NCBI GenBank assembly: GCA_017934475.1
Contig: JAGBJN010000010.1
Span: 137,411 to 201,410, forward strand
Source: Clostridia bacterium
Lineage (GTDB): Bacteria > Bacillota > Clostridia > TANB77 > CAG-508
DNA: 64,000 bases
Reading direction: 5' to 3'
The translations under genes and the position numbers were made by a program. Below, one piece after another: positions 17,477 through 27,285 of the stretch (position 1 is the first letter of the stretch; each line of letters begins with the position of its first letter). Below the pieces are notes generated by a model. That model saw only the letters and a list, made by a program, of their open reading frames with translations. It did not search any database and had not been told where the DNA came from.

Positions 17477-19394
17477 TTATAGTAATGCAGATGAATACCA
17501 AATTTTAAGAAAAGAAACAATAAAAGAACTTATTGCTCCTTCAGGAATAGATGCAAGTAACATAGATCACTTAGAAATAATATCGAGTGTTACAAGATAT
17601 GCAAGAAGTTTCTTTGTATCAGAACTTCCAAGAATGGCAACATTCCCAGAACTATTCAGAGATATGTATTTATTTGGAGATATAAATACTTCAATATACA
17701 TAACTCCTATTGCAGAATCAAGTTCACAAAATGAATTAAATAGAACAATTAATGAACTAGAAACAGAAAGAATTGTTGCAGCAGATAGAGGAAACATAAA
17801 CAGGGAAAGTACATTAGGACAAAAAAGATATGAAGCTGAAGTCTTAAGAGATGAAATTGCTGCAGGATATAACAAACTATATGAAGCATCAATTGTAGCA
17901 ACATTGTTTGCATATAGTTTAGAAGATCTTGAAAGATATACAAAACTTTTAGCATCAGAAATGTCAAAATCATTAGTTGGTATTAAAAGTGCTTGGGCAA
18001 TGCAAGAAGAAGCATTCCAAAGTAACTTACCATTAATGCAAGATAAAATAAAAAGAACACATACATTTGATAGACGTTCAATGGCTACAGTATTCCCATT
18101 TACAACATCAGAAGTAGGACATCCAACAGGAATACCTCTAGGTTTTAATAAACAAACTGGAGTGCCAATTTTATTCGACAATTTCCATTCATCACTTACA
18201 AACTATAACATGGTTATATTTGCTAAGTCTGGTGCGGGTAAATCAGTTACGATGAAAACATTAATATCTCGTTCAGCAGTACTTATGGGAATAGAAAGTT
18301 TAGCACTAGATGCTGAAGGTGAGTATACAATAGTTGCAGAAAGTTTGGGTGGAATAAATGTTGTAATAAGCCCAACATCAAAAACAATAATTAATTTATT
18401 TGATATAGAGCCAGAACTTATTAGAGATGAAATTACAGGAAAAACAAAGAGCATTGTAAATGTAGAGAGTAAAGTTGAAGACGTTACACAAGCTCTTCTT
18501 ACAATGGCAAGAGGTAGTACAAGATCAAAGGAAGTTAATGAACTTACAAAACAAATAATTTCAGAATCTGTAGCAGAAGAATATGCAGCAGCTCATATTA
18601 ATAGTGATCCAAATAGTTTATATAAATCAAGTGAAATAACAAGTACAGATATACTTGGTAAAGCTAAAAAAGAAATGCCAACAATAGGATCTTGGTATAA
18701 AAGAATATTAGCAAAAGCAAAAGCAAATACAAATGTAGATTATCAATTCCATTACAGTTATTTAATTAAAGTTATGAAACAATATATACGTGAATACAAT
18801 GGTCAAATGGCTTATTTTGATGGACAATCAACATTTGATTTAATGGATGGAGCTTTATTTATAAATTTGGATATTTCTCAACTTGAGGAAAGATTTGCAA
18901 GACCACTTGCACAACAAATCCTTCTTTCATGGATATGGGAAAAATATGTTAAGAAAAACAGTGAAGATAAAACAAAAGCTAGAAAGAAGAGAGTACTTGT
19001 CGATGAGGCATGGATGCTTTTACCATACCCAGAGGCAGTAGATTTCTTAAATACAATGGCACGTCGTGCTAGAAAAAGAAATGTATCTTTAGCAATTATT
19101 TCTCAAAGATTCCAAGATTTCTATGAGAAACCAGAAGCACAAGCAGTTTTAACATCATCAGATACAAAAATCTTTTTAGCACAAGATAAATCAGAAATTG
19201 AATACTTAAAAGAAGTATTTAAATTAAGTTCTGGAGAAGCAGGATTTTTAACAACATGCTTTAAAGGAGAAGGAATAATTAAGGTTGGTTCAGATACAGC
19301 GATAATTCAAATAAAACCAACACAGAAAGAATTTGAGTTTGTTGAAACAAACATAAATAAACTAGTACAAATGAGAAGACAAAGGGAAGAATAA
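17430..19394 (+). CDS. VirB4-family secretion ATPase
   Basis: 654 residues. Walker A AKSGAGKSVTM with the Lys at about 271 and Walker B RVLVDEAWML with Asp525/Glu526, plus the RARKRNVSLAIISQ region typical of VirB4/TraC ATPases that energise type IV secretion. The first 240 residues contain the rest of the VirB4 N-terminal part. It starts inside the preceding gene (47-nt overlap), with AAGGAGG 11 nt upstream of ATG 17430. No VirD4/TcpA coupling ATPase (FtsK-like) is found in the locus. Confidence 0.93.
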   Translation: MLLKRNQSEKQKQQNDYSNADEYQILRKETIKELIAPSGIDASNIDHLEIISSVTRYARSFFVSELPRMATFPELFRDMYLFGDINTSIYITPIAESSSQNELNRTINELETERIVAADRGNINRESTLGQKRYEAEVLRDEIAAGYNKLYEASIVATLFAYSLEDLERYTKLLASEMSKSLVGIKSAWAMQEEAFQSNLPLMQDKIKRTHTFDRRSMATVFPFTTSEVGHPTGIPLGFNKQTGVPILFDNFHSSLTNYNMVIFAKSGAGKSVTMKTLISRSAVLMGIESLALDAEGEYTIVAESLGGINVVISPTSKTIINLFDIEPELIRDEITGKTKSIVNVESKVEDVTQALLTMARGSTRSKEVNELTKQIISESVAEEYAAAHINSDPNSLYKSSEITSTDILGKAKKEMPTIGSWYKRILAKAKANTNVDYQFHYSYLIKVMKQYIREYNGQMAYFDGQSTFDLMDGALFINLDISQLEERFARPLAQQILLSWIWEKYVKKNSEDKTKARKKRVLVDEAWMLLPYPEAVDFLNTMARRARKRNVSLAIISQRFQDFYEKPEAQAVLTSSDTKIFLAQDKSEIEYLKEVFKLSSGEAGFLTTCFKGEGIIKVGSDTAIIQIKPTQKEFEFVETNINKLVQMRRQREE

Positions 19395-19416
19395 AAATAG
19401 TAGGAGGACGTAATTA

Positions 19417-21963
19417 ATGAAAAATACTACTAAAAAAAGTATTATACAGAAAATAATTATTTCAGTATTGACGATATTTATATTAGCAAATTTTATAACA
19501 CCAACAATATCTAGAGCAGAAGATGGAGATATAGCGGATACTGTTTTCTCAGTATTACAAAAAATTACAGTATCGATTGGCGATGGTATAATGTGGGTAG
19601 TAAATGGAGTTGTTTCAGGATGGAATGATGCAATGTCTGTGTATGTATATGTAGCAAACTATGATAATTGGTCAGAGGCACAGTCAAACAAGTTGGGCTT
19701 CCATTATGTAGAAATTCCTGTGTTTAAAGTAACTCCAGAAAAAATATTTGCAAATGAAATAGATTTATTAAATGTAAATATTATTAGTGCATCAGACGGA
19801 GATGGAACAATTGTTGGAGAATTAAAAAAGGTTGTTTCACAATGGTATCAAGCATTTAGAGGTTTAGTAATTGTAGCAATGCTTTCAATACTTGTATATG
19901 TAGCTATTAGAATAATTCTTTCATCTACAGCATCAGATAAAGCTAAATATAAAACAATGATAAAAGATTGGCTTATAGGTTTTGCTATAATATTTTTTAT
20001 GCATTATATAATAGCATTTTCTATATCTGCAGTTGAATTACTAAGTAAAGCAATAAAAGATTCAATGAGTAGTAATAAAGAATATGTACAAGAAATCTCA
20101 GGGTGGAGTGTAAATCGTATTAATAAAGAATATCAAAGTAATCCAGATGATGGCGGAAGTGGTAGAGGCATACCGGCTGAAGTATATAATGGTGGTGGAG
20201 ATAATAACATTGCATTTCATGACTTTATGTCATATATAAGATGGAACGCTTCAGCTGGTGATGCAGCGCCTAAAAGCTATGGAGAAAGATTTGCATATTC
20301 AGTGTTATACTTTTTATTTATTTTTTATACAGTTGCATTTTTATATAAATATTTGAAAAGGGTTGTAACAGTTGTATTTTTAACTGTAATTTCACCATTT
20401 GTAGCTTTTTCTTATACATTAGATAAAGCAAAAGATGGAAATGCACAAGGATTTAGTACTTGGATTAAAGAATTTATATTTAACTTGCTTATACAACCAA
20501 TGCATTTATTACTATATTATGTATTAGTAGGTTCAGCTATGGAACTAGCTAAGGAACATATGATATACGTTGCTATTGTTTTAGGTTTCTTATTACCAGC
20601 GGAAAAAATGCTAAGAGAGATGTTTGGATTTGATAAAGCTAAAAGCGTTAGCAGTGCATTTGGCGGTGCTATGGCAGGAGCCGGCGTAATGGGTGCTTTA
20701 GGTGCAGTTAAGAATATGGCAAGAGCTTTACCTGGTGGAAATAAACCAGGAGGAGGAAATGGTGGCAACGGAGGTAAAGGCGCAAAAGATAGTGAAGATA
20801 ATAATCAAGAAAGAATAAGAATGACAGATAGAAAAGCTGAAGGAGACTATAATCCAACAGATGCATTTAATAGACAAGAAGATAAAGAAGAAGAGAATAA
20901 TAATCAAAGAACTGATGAAGAAATAATGGAGCAATATGGTAATGATGGATATGGGCAAAATGCTAATGGGGAATATTTCAATCCAAATACTGACGAATAT
21001 GATGAAGATTACAATCCATTAGAAGATGAAAATTATAGAAATAGATTAAATGAAGATAATGAACAAGATGAAGACGAAGAAGATTCAGAAGAACCAATAA
21101 GACAGCAAGATGCTCCAGAAGAACCAGAAGAGGAACAACCTGAACAAAGCCAAGAAGAGCCAAAAATACCATTTAGGCAAACAAAACAGGCAAGAGTTAT
21201 AAGAGGATTTGGAAGGGCATTAGCTAATAATCATAAAAAATATGGTGGAAAATTCTTTGCTAGAGCTGGAAGAGGAATAGCATCAGTAACAAGAGGTGCA
21301 ATGAAAGTTACCGGAGCTGCAGCCGGATTAACAATGGGTGTTGCAGCAGGTCTTGCATCAGATGATTATTCTAATGTATTGAAATATGGTGCAGCAGGAT
21401 TAGCAGGAGGCGCAGCTATAGGTGGAACAGTTGCAAATGCAGGAATTGGTGCAGTTAAAGGAACCGCAGGATTAGCAGGAGGCGCAGCAAAAGGTCTTGT
21501 AACAGCTGGAAAAAATTTTGGTACAGGTATTGAAGAATTTTCAGATGACATTGCAAGAGAAACACTTAGCAAAGAAGATTATCAAAAGAGAATTAATGCA
21601 AGATCAGATGAAAAATGGAAGAAAAATAAAGAAGTTAGAAATAAATATGCAGATGCATTTATTGGAGAAGATTATAAGAAAGTTATGGCAGATGCACAAA
21701 AATATAGAGAAGCAGGAATTACAGATGATGATATAATTATTTCTGCTATGAAGGCACAAGTACCTGGATTTAAAGGTGGTAGAACTGATGCTAAGAGAAT
21801 AGCAGCTGCAAACTTATCTCAATATGTTTCAAATGAAAAAGATATTGAAAACATAGGAAAAGACCTAAAGAGAGATAAAATAAAATCAGAAGATATAACA
21901 CAAGCACAAGACTTGATGAGACAAATTAAGAAAACATCTTACAGAAGAAGAGGAAGAAGATAA
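19417..21963 (+). CDS. VirB6/TrbL-like channel protein with long C-terminal domain
   Basis: 848 residues. A signal-like helix (about 10-30) and an external region precede six or so membrane helices between 145 and 405 (for example VYVAIRIILSSTASDKAKY and a following hairpin), the pattern of VirB6/TrbL inner-membrane channel proteins. From about 430 the protein becomes Gly-rich, then strongly acidic (Glu/Asp/Asn/Gln), then Ala/Gly-rich amphipathic helices (620-710), ending in a basic RRRGRR tail. The large disordered C-terminal half is unusual. It starts 22 nt after virB4 with GGAGGA. Confidence 0.78.
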   Translation: MKNTTKKSIIQKIIISVLTIFILANFITPTISRAEDGDIADTVFSVLQKITVSIGDGIMWVVNGVVSGWNDAMSVYVYVANYDNWSEAQSNKLGFHYVEIPVFKVTPEKIFANEIDLLNVNIISASDGDGTIVGELKKVVSQWYQAFRGLVIVAMLSILVYVAIRIILSSTASDKAKYKTMIKDWLIGFAIIFFMHYIIAFSISAVELLSKAIKDSMSSNKEYVQEISGWSVNRINKEYQSNPDDGGSGRGIPAEVYNGGGDNNIAFHDFMSYIRWNASAGDAAPKSYGERFAYSVLYFLFIFYTVAFLYKYLKRVVTVVFLTVISPFVAFSYTLDKAKDGNAQGFSTWIKEFIFNLLIQPMHLLLYYVLVGSAMELAKEHMIYVAIVLGFLLPAEKMLREMFGFDKAKSVSSAFGGAMAGAGVMGALGAVKNMARALPGGNKPGGGNGGNGGKGAKDSEDNNQERIRMTDRKAEGDYNPTDAFNRQEDKEEENNNQRTDEEIMEQYGNDGYGQNANGEYFNPNTDEYDEDYNPLEDENYRNRLNEDNEQDEDEEDSEEPIRQQDAPEEPEEEQPEQSQEEPKIPFRQTKQARVIRGFGRALANNHKKYGGKFFARAGRGIASVTRGAMKVTGAAAGLTMGVAAGLASDDYSNVLKYGAAGLAGGAAIGGTVANAGIGAVKGTAGLAGGAAKGLVTAGKNFGTGIEEFSDDIARETLSKEDYQKRINARSDEKWKKNKEVRNKYADAFIGEDYKKVMADAQKYREAGITDDDIIISAMKAQVPGFKGGRTDAKRIAAANLSQYVSNEKDIENIGKDLKRDKIKSEDITQAQDLMRQIKKTSYRRRGRR

Positions 21964-21978
21964 AAGTTAGGAGATTTT

Positions 21979-22920
21979 ATGAATATCATAAGATACTATA
22001 ATCAAAATAAAAAAAAGGTTTGGATTACTGCCAGTATAATTATTATAATTATACTGGTAATTCAAATGGCTAATTTTATGGTTAAACTAAGATTAGAAAG
22101 AGAAGAAGAAGAAAAAAAGAACGAAATATTAATTCGAAACGAAGAAGACTATAAAGAAAATCCAGATATTAGTGTTGAAGTTAAAGAAGAGGAAGTAAAA
22201 GAAGAAAAGTCACTTATTATTGACCAATTTATAAGATATTGTAATGCAGGGAAAGTACAAGATGCATATAGTTTACTTTCTACTTCTTGTAAAAATAATG
22301 TATACTCAACTATAGAGAAATTTACTAATAATTATTACAATTCAATTTATAAATCAACAAAATTATATAGTAAAGAAGCGTACGCAGCTGGAACATATAA
22401 AATAAAACTATATGATGATGCCTTATCTACAGGAAAGGTAAGTGGTTCATATATTGAAGACTATTTTACAGTAGTTAGTGAAAATGATGAAACAAAATTA
22501 AATATTAGTAGATTTATAAGAGAAGAAGATTTAAATATTACAGATGAAAATCAATATTTAAAAGTAAATATAACAAAAAAAATAGTTTATAAAGAATGTA
22601 CGGAATACATATTAGAGATAAAGAATTTGACAGATAGAGATATTATGTTAGATAGTTTGAGAGATACAAAAACGGCGTATTTAACAAATGGAGTATTAAA
22701 ACATTATTCTGCTTTAAACGAAAATACAGAGAATGACTTAACTATTTACCCAAACTTAACAAAGAAAATAAGAGTAAAATTTAATATAGAATATAATGGC
22801 ATTAATAATGCAAGTAAGATGTGTTTTACCAATATAATACTTGATAAGAAACAATATGATTTTACAGAAAAGAAGAAGGATTATGACAAAATAGCTAGAA
22901 TAGATATAAATTTAAAATAG
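21979..22920 (+). CDS. VirB8-like bitopic membrane protein 1
   Basis: 313 residues, a short cytoplasmic N-terminus, one membrane helix (about 16-34), a Glu/Lys-rich stalk and an extracytoplasmic domain (about 75-190). The pattern IIDQFIRYCNAGKVQDAYSLLS, with strands after it, suggests an NTF2-like fold as in VirB8/TcpC. The remaining 120 residues form a second beta-rich domain. It would form part of the channel scaffold. AGGAG lies before the ATG; 15 nt separate it from the VirB6-like gene. Confidence 0.65.
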   Translation: MNIIRYYNQNKKKVWITASIIIIIILVIQMANFMVKLRLEREEEEKKNEILIRNEEDYKENPDISVEVKEEEVKEEKSLIIDQFIRYCNAGKVQDAYSLLSTSCKNNVYSTIEKFTNNYYNSIYKSTKLYSKEAYAAGTYKIKLYDDALSTGKVSGSYIEDYFTVVSENDETKLNISRFIREEDLNITDENQYLKVNITKKIVYKECTEYILEIKNLTDRDIMLDSLRDTKTAYLTNGVLKHYSALNENTENDLTIYPNLTKKIRVKFNIEYNGINNASKMCFTNIILDKKQYDFTEKKKDYDKIARIDINLK

Positions 22921-22940
22921 TAGCAAAAAGAGGTGAAAAA

Positions 22941-25877
22941 GTGGAAGAACATGATGAAGTAGAAAAAAATTTTAAAAAAATGGCGAAAATGATATTGAAA
23001 AGCATTGTACGAGGAATAGTTGGATCATTTTCTGTATTTGGTGGAGTACTTTTATTCGTACTATTAATTATTATAATATATTTTGGAATATTGGGAGGTA
23101 CTTCAGGTTCGCTATTTGATGCTTCTAAAAATGGAGAAAATGCAGGACAATATGGGTATGTAAGTAGGTTAGTTAGAATTAACAATGATACAAGGGAATA
23201 TGAAATAGATTCGGATGAATTTATACAGTTTGCTAATGAATTTTTAAGAAAAAATAATTTAACAGCAGCAGGACTTGGATTATCAGATGATTATTCTGAA
23301 CTAAAAAAATTCATGGAAGCAGAAATTGCAACAAGCTTCCCAGATTTAAGAGAACAAGGTTTAAAAACACATCCTTTACCAGACGATGAAGTTCAGGGTT
23401 GTATTGTATTCCACAGAAGAGATAACAATGGCGGTACTTCGGAAATGGTATATATGCCTTATGATGAGTTTTCAAGGAAAATGGCAGAAATGGGCGTGAA
23501 AATTGATGATGAAGAGACACAAAGCCAAATATATACAGAATACGGACAAATTGAGAGTGCATATAATAGGATAAAAAACTATTTTACAATAGACAATGAG
23601 GGAAATGTATACTTTGCATCTTCATCTTCACATACAGTTAAATGTGATTTTTCATCATATGCTCAAGAAGAAAACTTATATCATAAATCTGGTAGAGAAG
23701 GTGAAATGATATTTAATGTAACCTACAGAAAAGTAAATTATCAAAATGCTGTATTAAAATATTCTATGCCATTCGAACTGCTTTTTGCATTACAACTAAC
23801 AACAAAAAATTCGGGTTATACTACTGCAGTAGCCAATATGGCAAGAAATTCGCTTATCGTTTTTGAAATTCAAGAAAATGTAGTTAATACAACAGAAGTT
23901 ATAAAATATAACTGGAGAAGTCACTTCAGATTTTCAATGAGTTATCATTTTTTAATACAAAATAAAAAGACTGGAGGAAATCGACTTGATGATGGTTCAG
24001 TTGGACCAGTTGATGGACCAGTAATAAGTACAAGTGATGTAAATAGAGATATAAATAATACTGATTTTTATGAAAAAATAACAATTGGAGATACAGAAAC
24101 AGCGTTAAGACCAGTAATTATGTATGTAGACTCATGGATAGCATATTATAAAGCTGAGTATACAAATGAACAAGAAGAACCAGAAGAAGATCCAGTGAGA
24201 ATTGAATATTTTCCATCAGAAGATTGGAAAGAATTCCCAGAAAGAAATTCTGATTGTCCTCAAAATCCTCATAATTTTGATTTTGATAGTTATGGGATTT
24301 CATATAGTCCAACTTTAGCAAGAGATGAGAAAATATTAACTCAAACAAGAACATATAAAATAGAAGAAAAAAGAGAAGGTATAAATGCTGCACATTATAG
24401 GACTACTACATCAAATAGATATGAACCACCAGAAGAAGTTGAAGTTGAAGAAAATGTAGAAAAATTCTTATCACTACTTGCGGTTGATCCAGAACTTATA
24501 GATGAGGAAACTGGAGAACCAATATTTAATGTTGAAGATATAATTAAGAATGCAAAAGGAGTAAAAGAATATATTGGTCTTCATAATTTTACATCAAAAC
24601 CGATGAATGCTATAATAAATGATAGGTATGTACTTGTTTCTATGTTAAAAAATAATGAAAAAACAGCAGATGTATCTGAAACAATAGATTACTTAATAAA
24701 AATTCTTTTAGGAGAAGTAAAAGTTGATCCAACAAGAAGGGAAAAGTATAGACCAAATCCATTACCAGGAGACGGAGGAAATGGAGGATTTGTTGGAGGA
24801 GATGTAAGAGAAAAACTTTGGTGGGCAATTAAGGATATGCTTGCAGAACAAGGAATAGAAAATGATGTAATAGTAGCATCAGCAGTTGGAAATACATCGG
24901 CTGAATCAGGATTTAAACCAAATAACCTTGAAAATTCTGCCAATAGTAAATCAGGATATTCAGATGAAACTTTTACAAGTATGGTAGATAATGGTTCAAT
25001 TTCAAAAGCTGATTTCTTAGCAAAAATGGAATGGTCACCATATCCAAATCTCGGTGGCATATATGGTTATGGATTAGCTCAATGGACAAGCAAAGGAAGA
25101 AAAGAAAGACTATGGGGTAGAACAAAGGATGCAGGTTTAAGTATAGCAGATGAAAATGCTCAAATTCAATATTTGGTAGATGAAATTGATAAAAGAACAT
25201 CAGTATGTTATTGGCCATCTTTCTTTGATAGATGGACACGAATATATGCAGATGATAGTGATCAAGCAGAATTAGAAAAACAAATCAGGGAAGCTACGAT
25301 GTTTTATTGCGCACATTTTGAAGTAGGTGGCTGGGGTGAAAGTAGATATACAGCTGCATTACAAGCATATAGAGATTTTCATAATGCAGAAAGACCGGCA
25401 AGCGGACAAATGCAAGATTTGGTTAACGAAGCAATTAGAATATGTAATTCCACTGACCCAATATATAGATACCATAGCGTTGCAAATGAAAATTGTGGTC
25501 AAAATAATTGTTTTGATTGCGGAGGATTTATATTCTATCTTTATGATAAATATTATCCTGGACTACTAAAGGGAACATTAGGAAATTGGCCAGCTGATGC
25601 TTATCCAGGTTACTTTGTACAAAATCATGCAAGCCAAAAATTAGGCACTGTAACAAAAGTAGGGGTTTCAAATTTAAAACCTGGAGATGTATTATATCAA
25701 GGTAATTTTATAGCATCTGGTACAAATCCTGCACCAAAACATCATGAAATGCTTTACATTGGAGATGGAAAAATTGCACATGCTTCAGGTCATAATGAAG
25801 CTCACCCTGAAAAAGAGGTTAAAATAAGTAATATATATGATCCAGATAAAACTTATGTCTTTAGATTAGTAGAATAA
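22941..25877 (+). CDS. membrane-anchored peptidoglycan hydrolase, lysozyme-like plus NlpC/P60
   Basis: 978 residues with GTG start (GAGGTG upstream). One membrane helix (about 30-55), a 560-residue external region, then a phage-tail-lysozyme-like domain (about 620-770) with a likely catalytic Glu655 in SAESGFKP and a GYGLAQWT motif. The C-terminal NlpC/P60 domain (about 810-978) has Cys860 in FDCGGF and His934/935 in KHHEML. Together a muramidase and a D,L-endopeptidase would open the wall for the secretion channel, as VirB1/TcpG proteins do. The big middle region has no recognised domain. Confidence 0.85.
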   Translation: MEEHDEVEKNFKKMAKMILKSIVRGIVGSFSVFGGVLLFVLLIIIIYFGILGGTSGSLFDASKNGENAGQYGYVSRLVRINNDTREYEIDSDEFIQFANEFLRKNNLTAAGLGLSDDYSELKKFMEAEIATSFPDLREQGLKTHPLPDDEVQGCIVFHRRDNNGGTSEMVYMPYDEFSRKMAEMGVKIDDEETQSQIYTEYGQIESAYNRIKNYFTIDNEGNVYFASSSSHTVKCDFSSYAQEENLYHKSGREGEMIFNVTYRKVNYQNAVLKYSMPFELLFALQLTTKNSGYTTAVANMARNSLIVFEIQENVVNTTEVIKYNWRSHFRFSMSYHFLIQNKKTGGNRLDDGSVGPVDGPVISTSDVNRDINNTDFYEKITIGDTETALRPVIMYVDSWIAYYKAEYTNEQEEPEEDPVRIEYFPSEDWKEFPERNSDCPQNPHNFDFDSYGISYSPTLARDEKILTQTRTYKIEEKREGINAAHYRTTTSNRYEPPEEVEVEENVEKFLSLLAVDPELIDEETGEPIFNVEDIIKNAKGVKEYIGLHNFTSKPMNAIINDRYVLVSMLKNNEKTADVSETIDYLIKILLGEVKVDPTRREKYRPNPLPGDGGNGGFVGGDVREKLWWAIKDMLAEQGIENDVIVASAVGNTSAESGFKPNNLENSANSKSGYSDETFTSMVDNGSISKADFLAKMEWSPYPNLGGIYGYGLAQWTSKGRKERLWGRTKDAGLSIADENAQIQYLVDEIDKRTSVCYWPSFFDRWTRIYADDSDQAELEKQIREATMFYCAHFEVGGWGESRYTAALQAYRDFHNAERPASGQMQDLVNEAIRICNSTDPIYRYHSVANENCGQNNCFDCGGFIFYLYDKYYPGLLKGTLGNWPADAYPGYFVQNHASQKLGTVTKVGVSNLKPGDVLYQGNFIASGTNPAPKHHEMLYIGDGKIAHASGHNEAHPEKEVKISNIYDPDKTYVFRLVE

Positions 25878-25891
25878 TAAGAGGTTAAACT

Positions 25892-27223
25892 ATGGAAAAA
25901 AAGAAAAAAATTATTATTTATATAATATTTATATTATTATTTATAGCTTTATTAATCGGCTTTGTTATTTTGTTAAATTTTTCTAATAATGAAGAAGTAA
26001 AAACTCATTATGAATTGTCAAAAGTATACGAACAGGATTGGAATTTAGTGGAAGATGAAAATGAAGAATTTGATGAATATTACTATAATGCAGTAAAAAA
26101 TAATATACAAGCATTTTATAATTCATTAAATAGCGAATTATATTTATATAGAGACGATGAAAATAATTTAAAGAAATACTCTGATAGAGAAATAAATGAA
26201 ATCCTTATTCAATATTTAAGTAAAGATTACATAAAAGAAAACAATATTACAGTAGATAATCTAAATAATTATGTAAAAACATTTGACACAAACCAACAAG
26301 TAGAAATATTTAATATGAAATCAAGTAACGGAGATATAACAAATACTTATGCTGTTCATGGGGTTACATTAGATTTAGATTATCAAATTGGAAGTGAATT
26401 TAAGTTTTATGTAGTTTTAGACAAAAAGAATAAGACATTTTCAATTGAGCCAATGAATCAAAGTATTAATGATATTGATTCAATTGAAGTGAAAAATAAG
26501 GATGAGGAAATTGAAAGTAATTCAGTTAATACAACCTCATATTCTTACGTATTAGATAGTAAGCCAGCACAAAGTAGACTTAATAAATATAAAAATATTG
26601 TACTTGTAAATCCAGAAATTGCTTATAATTTTTTAGATACAGAATATAGAGATAAACGTTTTGGAAGCTTAGAAAATTTTAAACAATATGTACAAAATAA
26701 TATTGATTATATAAAATCTCTTAAAGCAGAAAAGTATGTAGCCAATATGACTAATGATTATACAGAACATGTAGTAGAAAATCAATATGGAATAATGTAT
26801 GTATTTACAGAAAAGAATCCAATAGATTTCACTATTAAATTAGATACTTATACTATAGATAGTGAAAAAGATATTGAAGATTATAAAAAATTAACAAATG
26901 CAGGAAAAGTGCAGACAAATGTCGATACATTCTTTCAAATGTTAAATTCAAAAGACTATTCAGCAGCATATAATGTTTTATCAGATGGATTTAAAGATAC
27001 ATATTTTAAAACAGAAGCAAGTTTTGAACAATTTATGAAACAAACATTATATGAAAATTGTGAAATAGACTATGGTAATTTTTCAGATAAAATATCAGGA
27101 GTATTTACACAATATGTTGAAATTAAAAACAGAGATAATAAAAATGATAAGAAAATAAGAATGAATATTATTATGCAATTAGATGAGGGAACAGGCTATA
27201 AATTATCATTTGAAATATTGTAA
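25892..27223 (+). CDS. VirB8-like bitopic membrane protein 2
   Basis: 443 residues, N-terminal membrane helix (about 6-28) and a large extracytoplasmic part. The last 120 residues (NVDTFFQMLNSKDYSAAYNVLS…) have an NTF2-like pattern closely matching the one in the protein at 21979-22920 (FIRYCNAGKVQDAYSLLS). An earlier segment, about 65-200, looks like another copy. It may pair with the first VirB8-like protein as TcpC-type scaffold. It is the last gene before a strong terminator at 27225-27250. Confidence 0.62.
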   Translation: MEKKKKIIIYIIFILLFIALLIGFVILLNFSNNEEVKTHYELSKVYEQDWNLVEDENEEFDEYYYNAVKNNIQAFYNSLNSELYLYRDDENNLKKYSDREINEILIQYLSKDYIKENNITVDNLNNYVKTFDTNQQVEIFNMKSSNGDITNTYAVHGVTLDLDYQIGSEFKFYVVLDKKNKTFSIEPMNQSINDIDSIEVKNKDEEIESNSVNTTSYSYVLDSKPAQSRLNKYKNIVLVNPEIAYNFLDTEYRDKRFGSLENFKQYVQNNIDYIKSLKAEKYVANMTNDYTEHVVENQYGIMYVFTEKNPIDFTIKLDTYTIDSEKDIEDYKKLTNAGKVQTNVDTFFQMLNSKDYSAAYNVLSDGFKDTYFKTEASFEQFMKQTLYENCEIDYGNFSDKISGVFTQYVEIKNRDNKNDKKIRMNIIMQLDEGTGYKLSFEIL

Positions 27224-27224
27224 A

Positions 27225-27250
27225 AAATAGACCGAAAGGTCTATTTTTTT
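27225..27250 (+). terminator. terminator of the secretion machine operon
   Basis: 9-bp stem (27225-27233 with 27238-27246), GAAA tetraloop, T-run, right after the VirB8-like gene. Confidence 0.85.
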
Positions 27251-27285
27251 ATATGTATGTATGTTAAAATAAATATGGTGATAAT

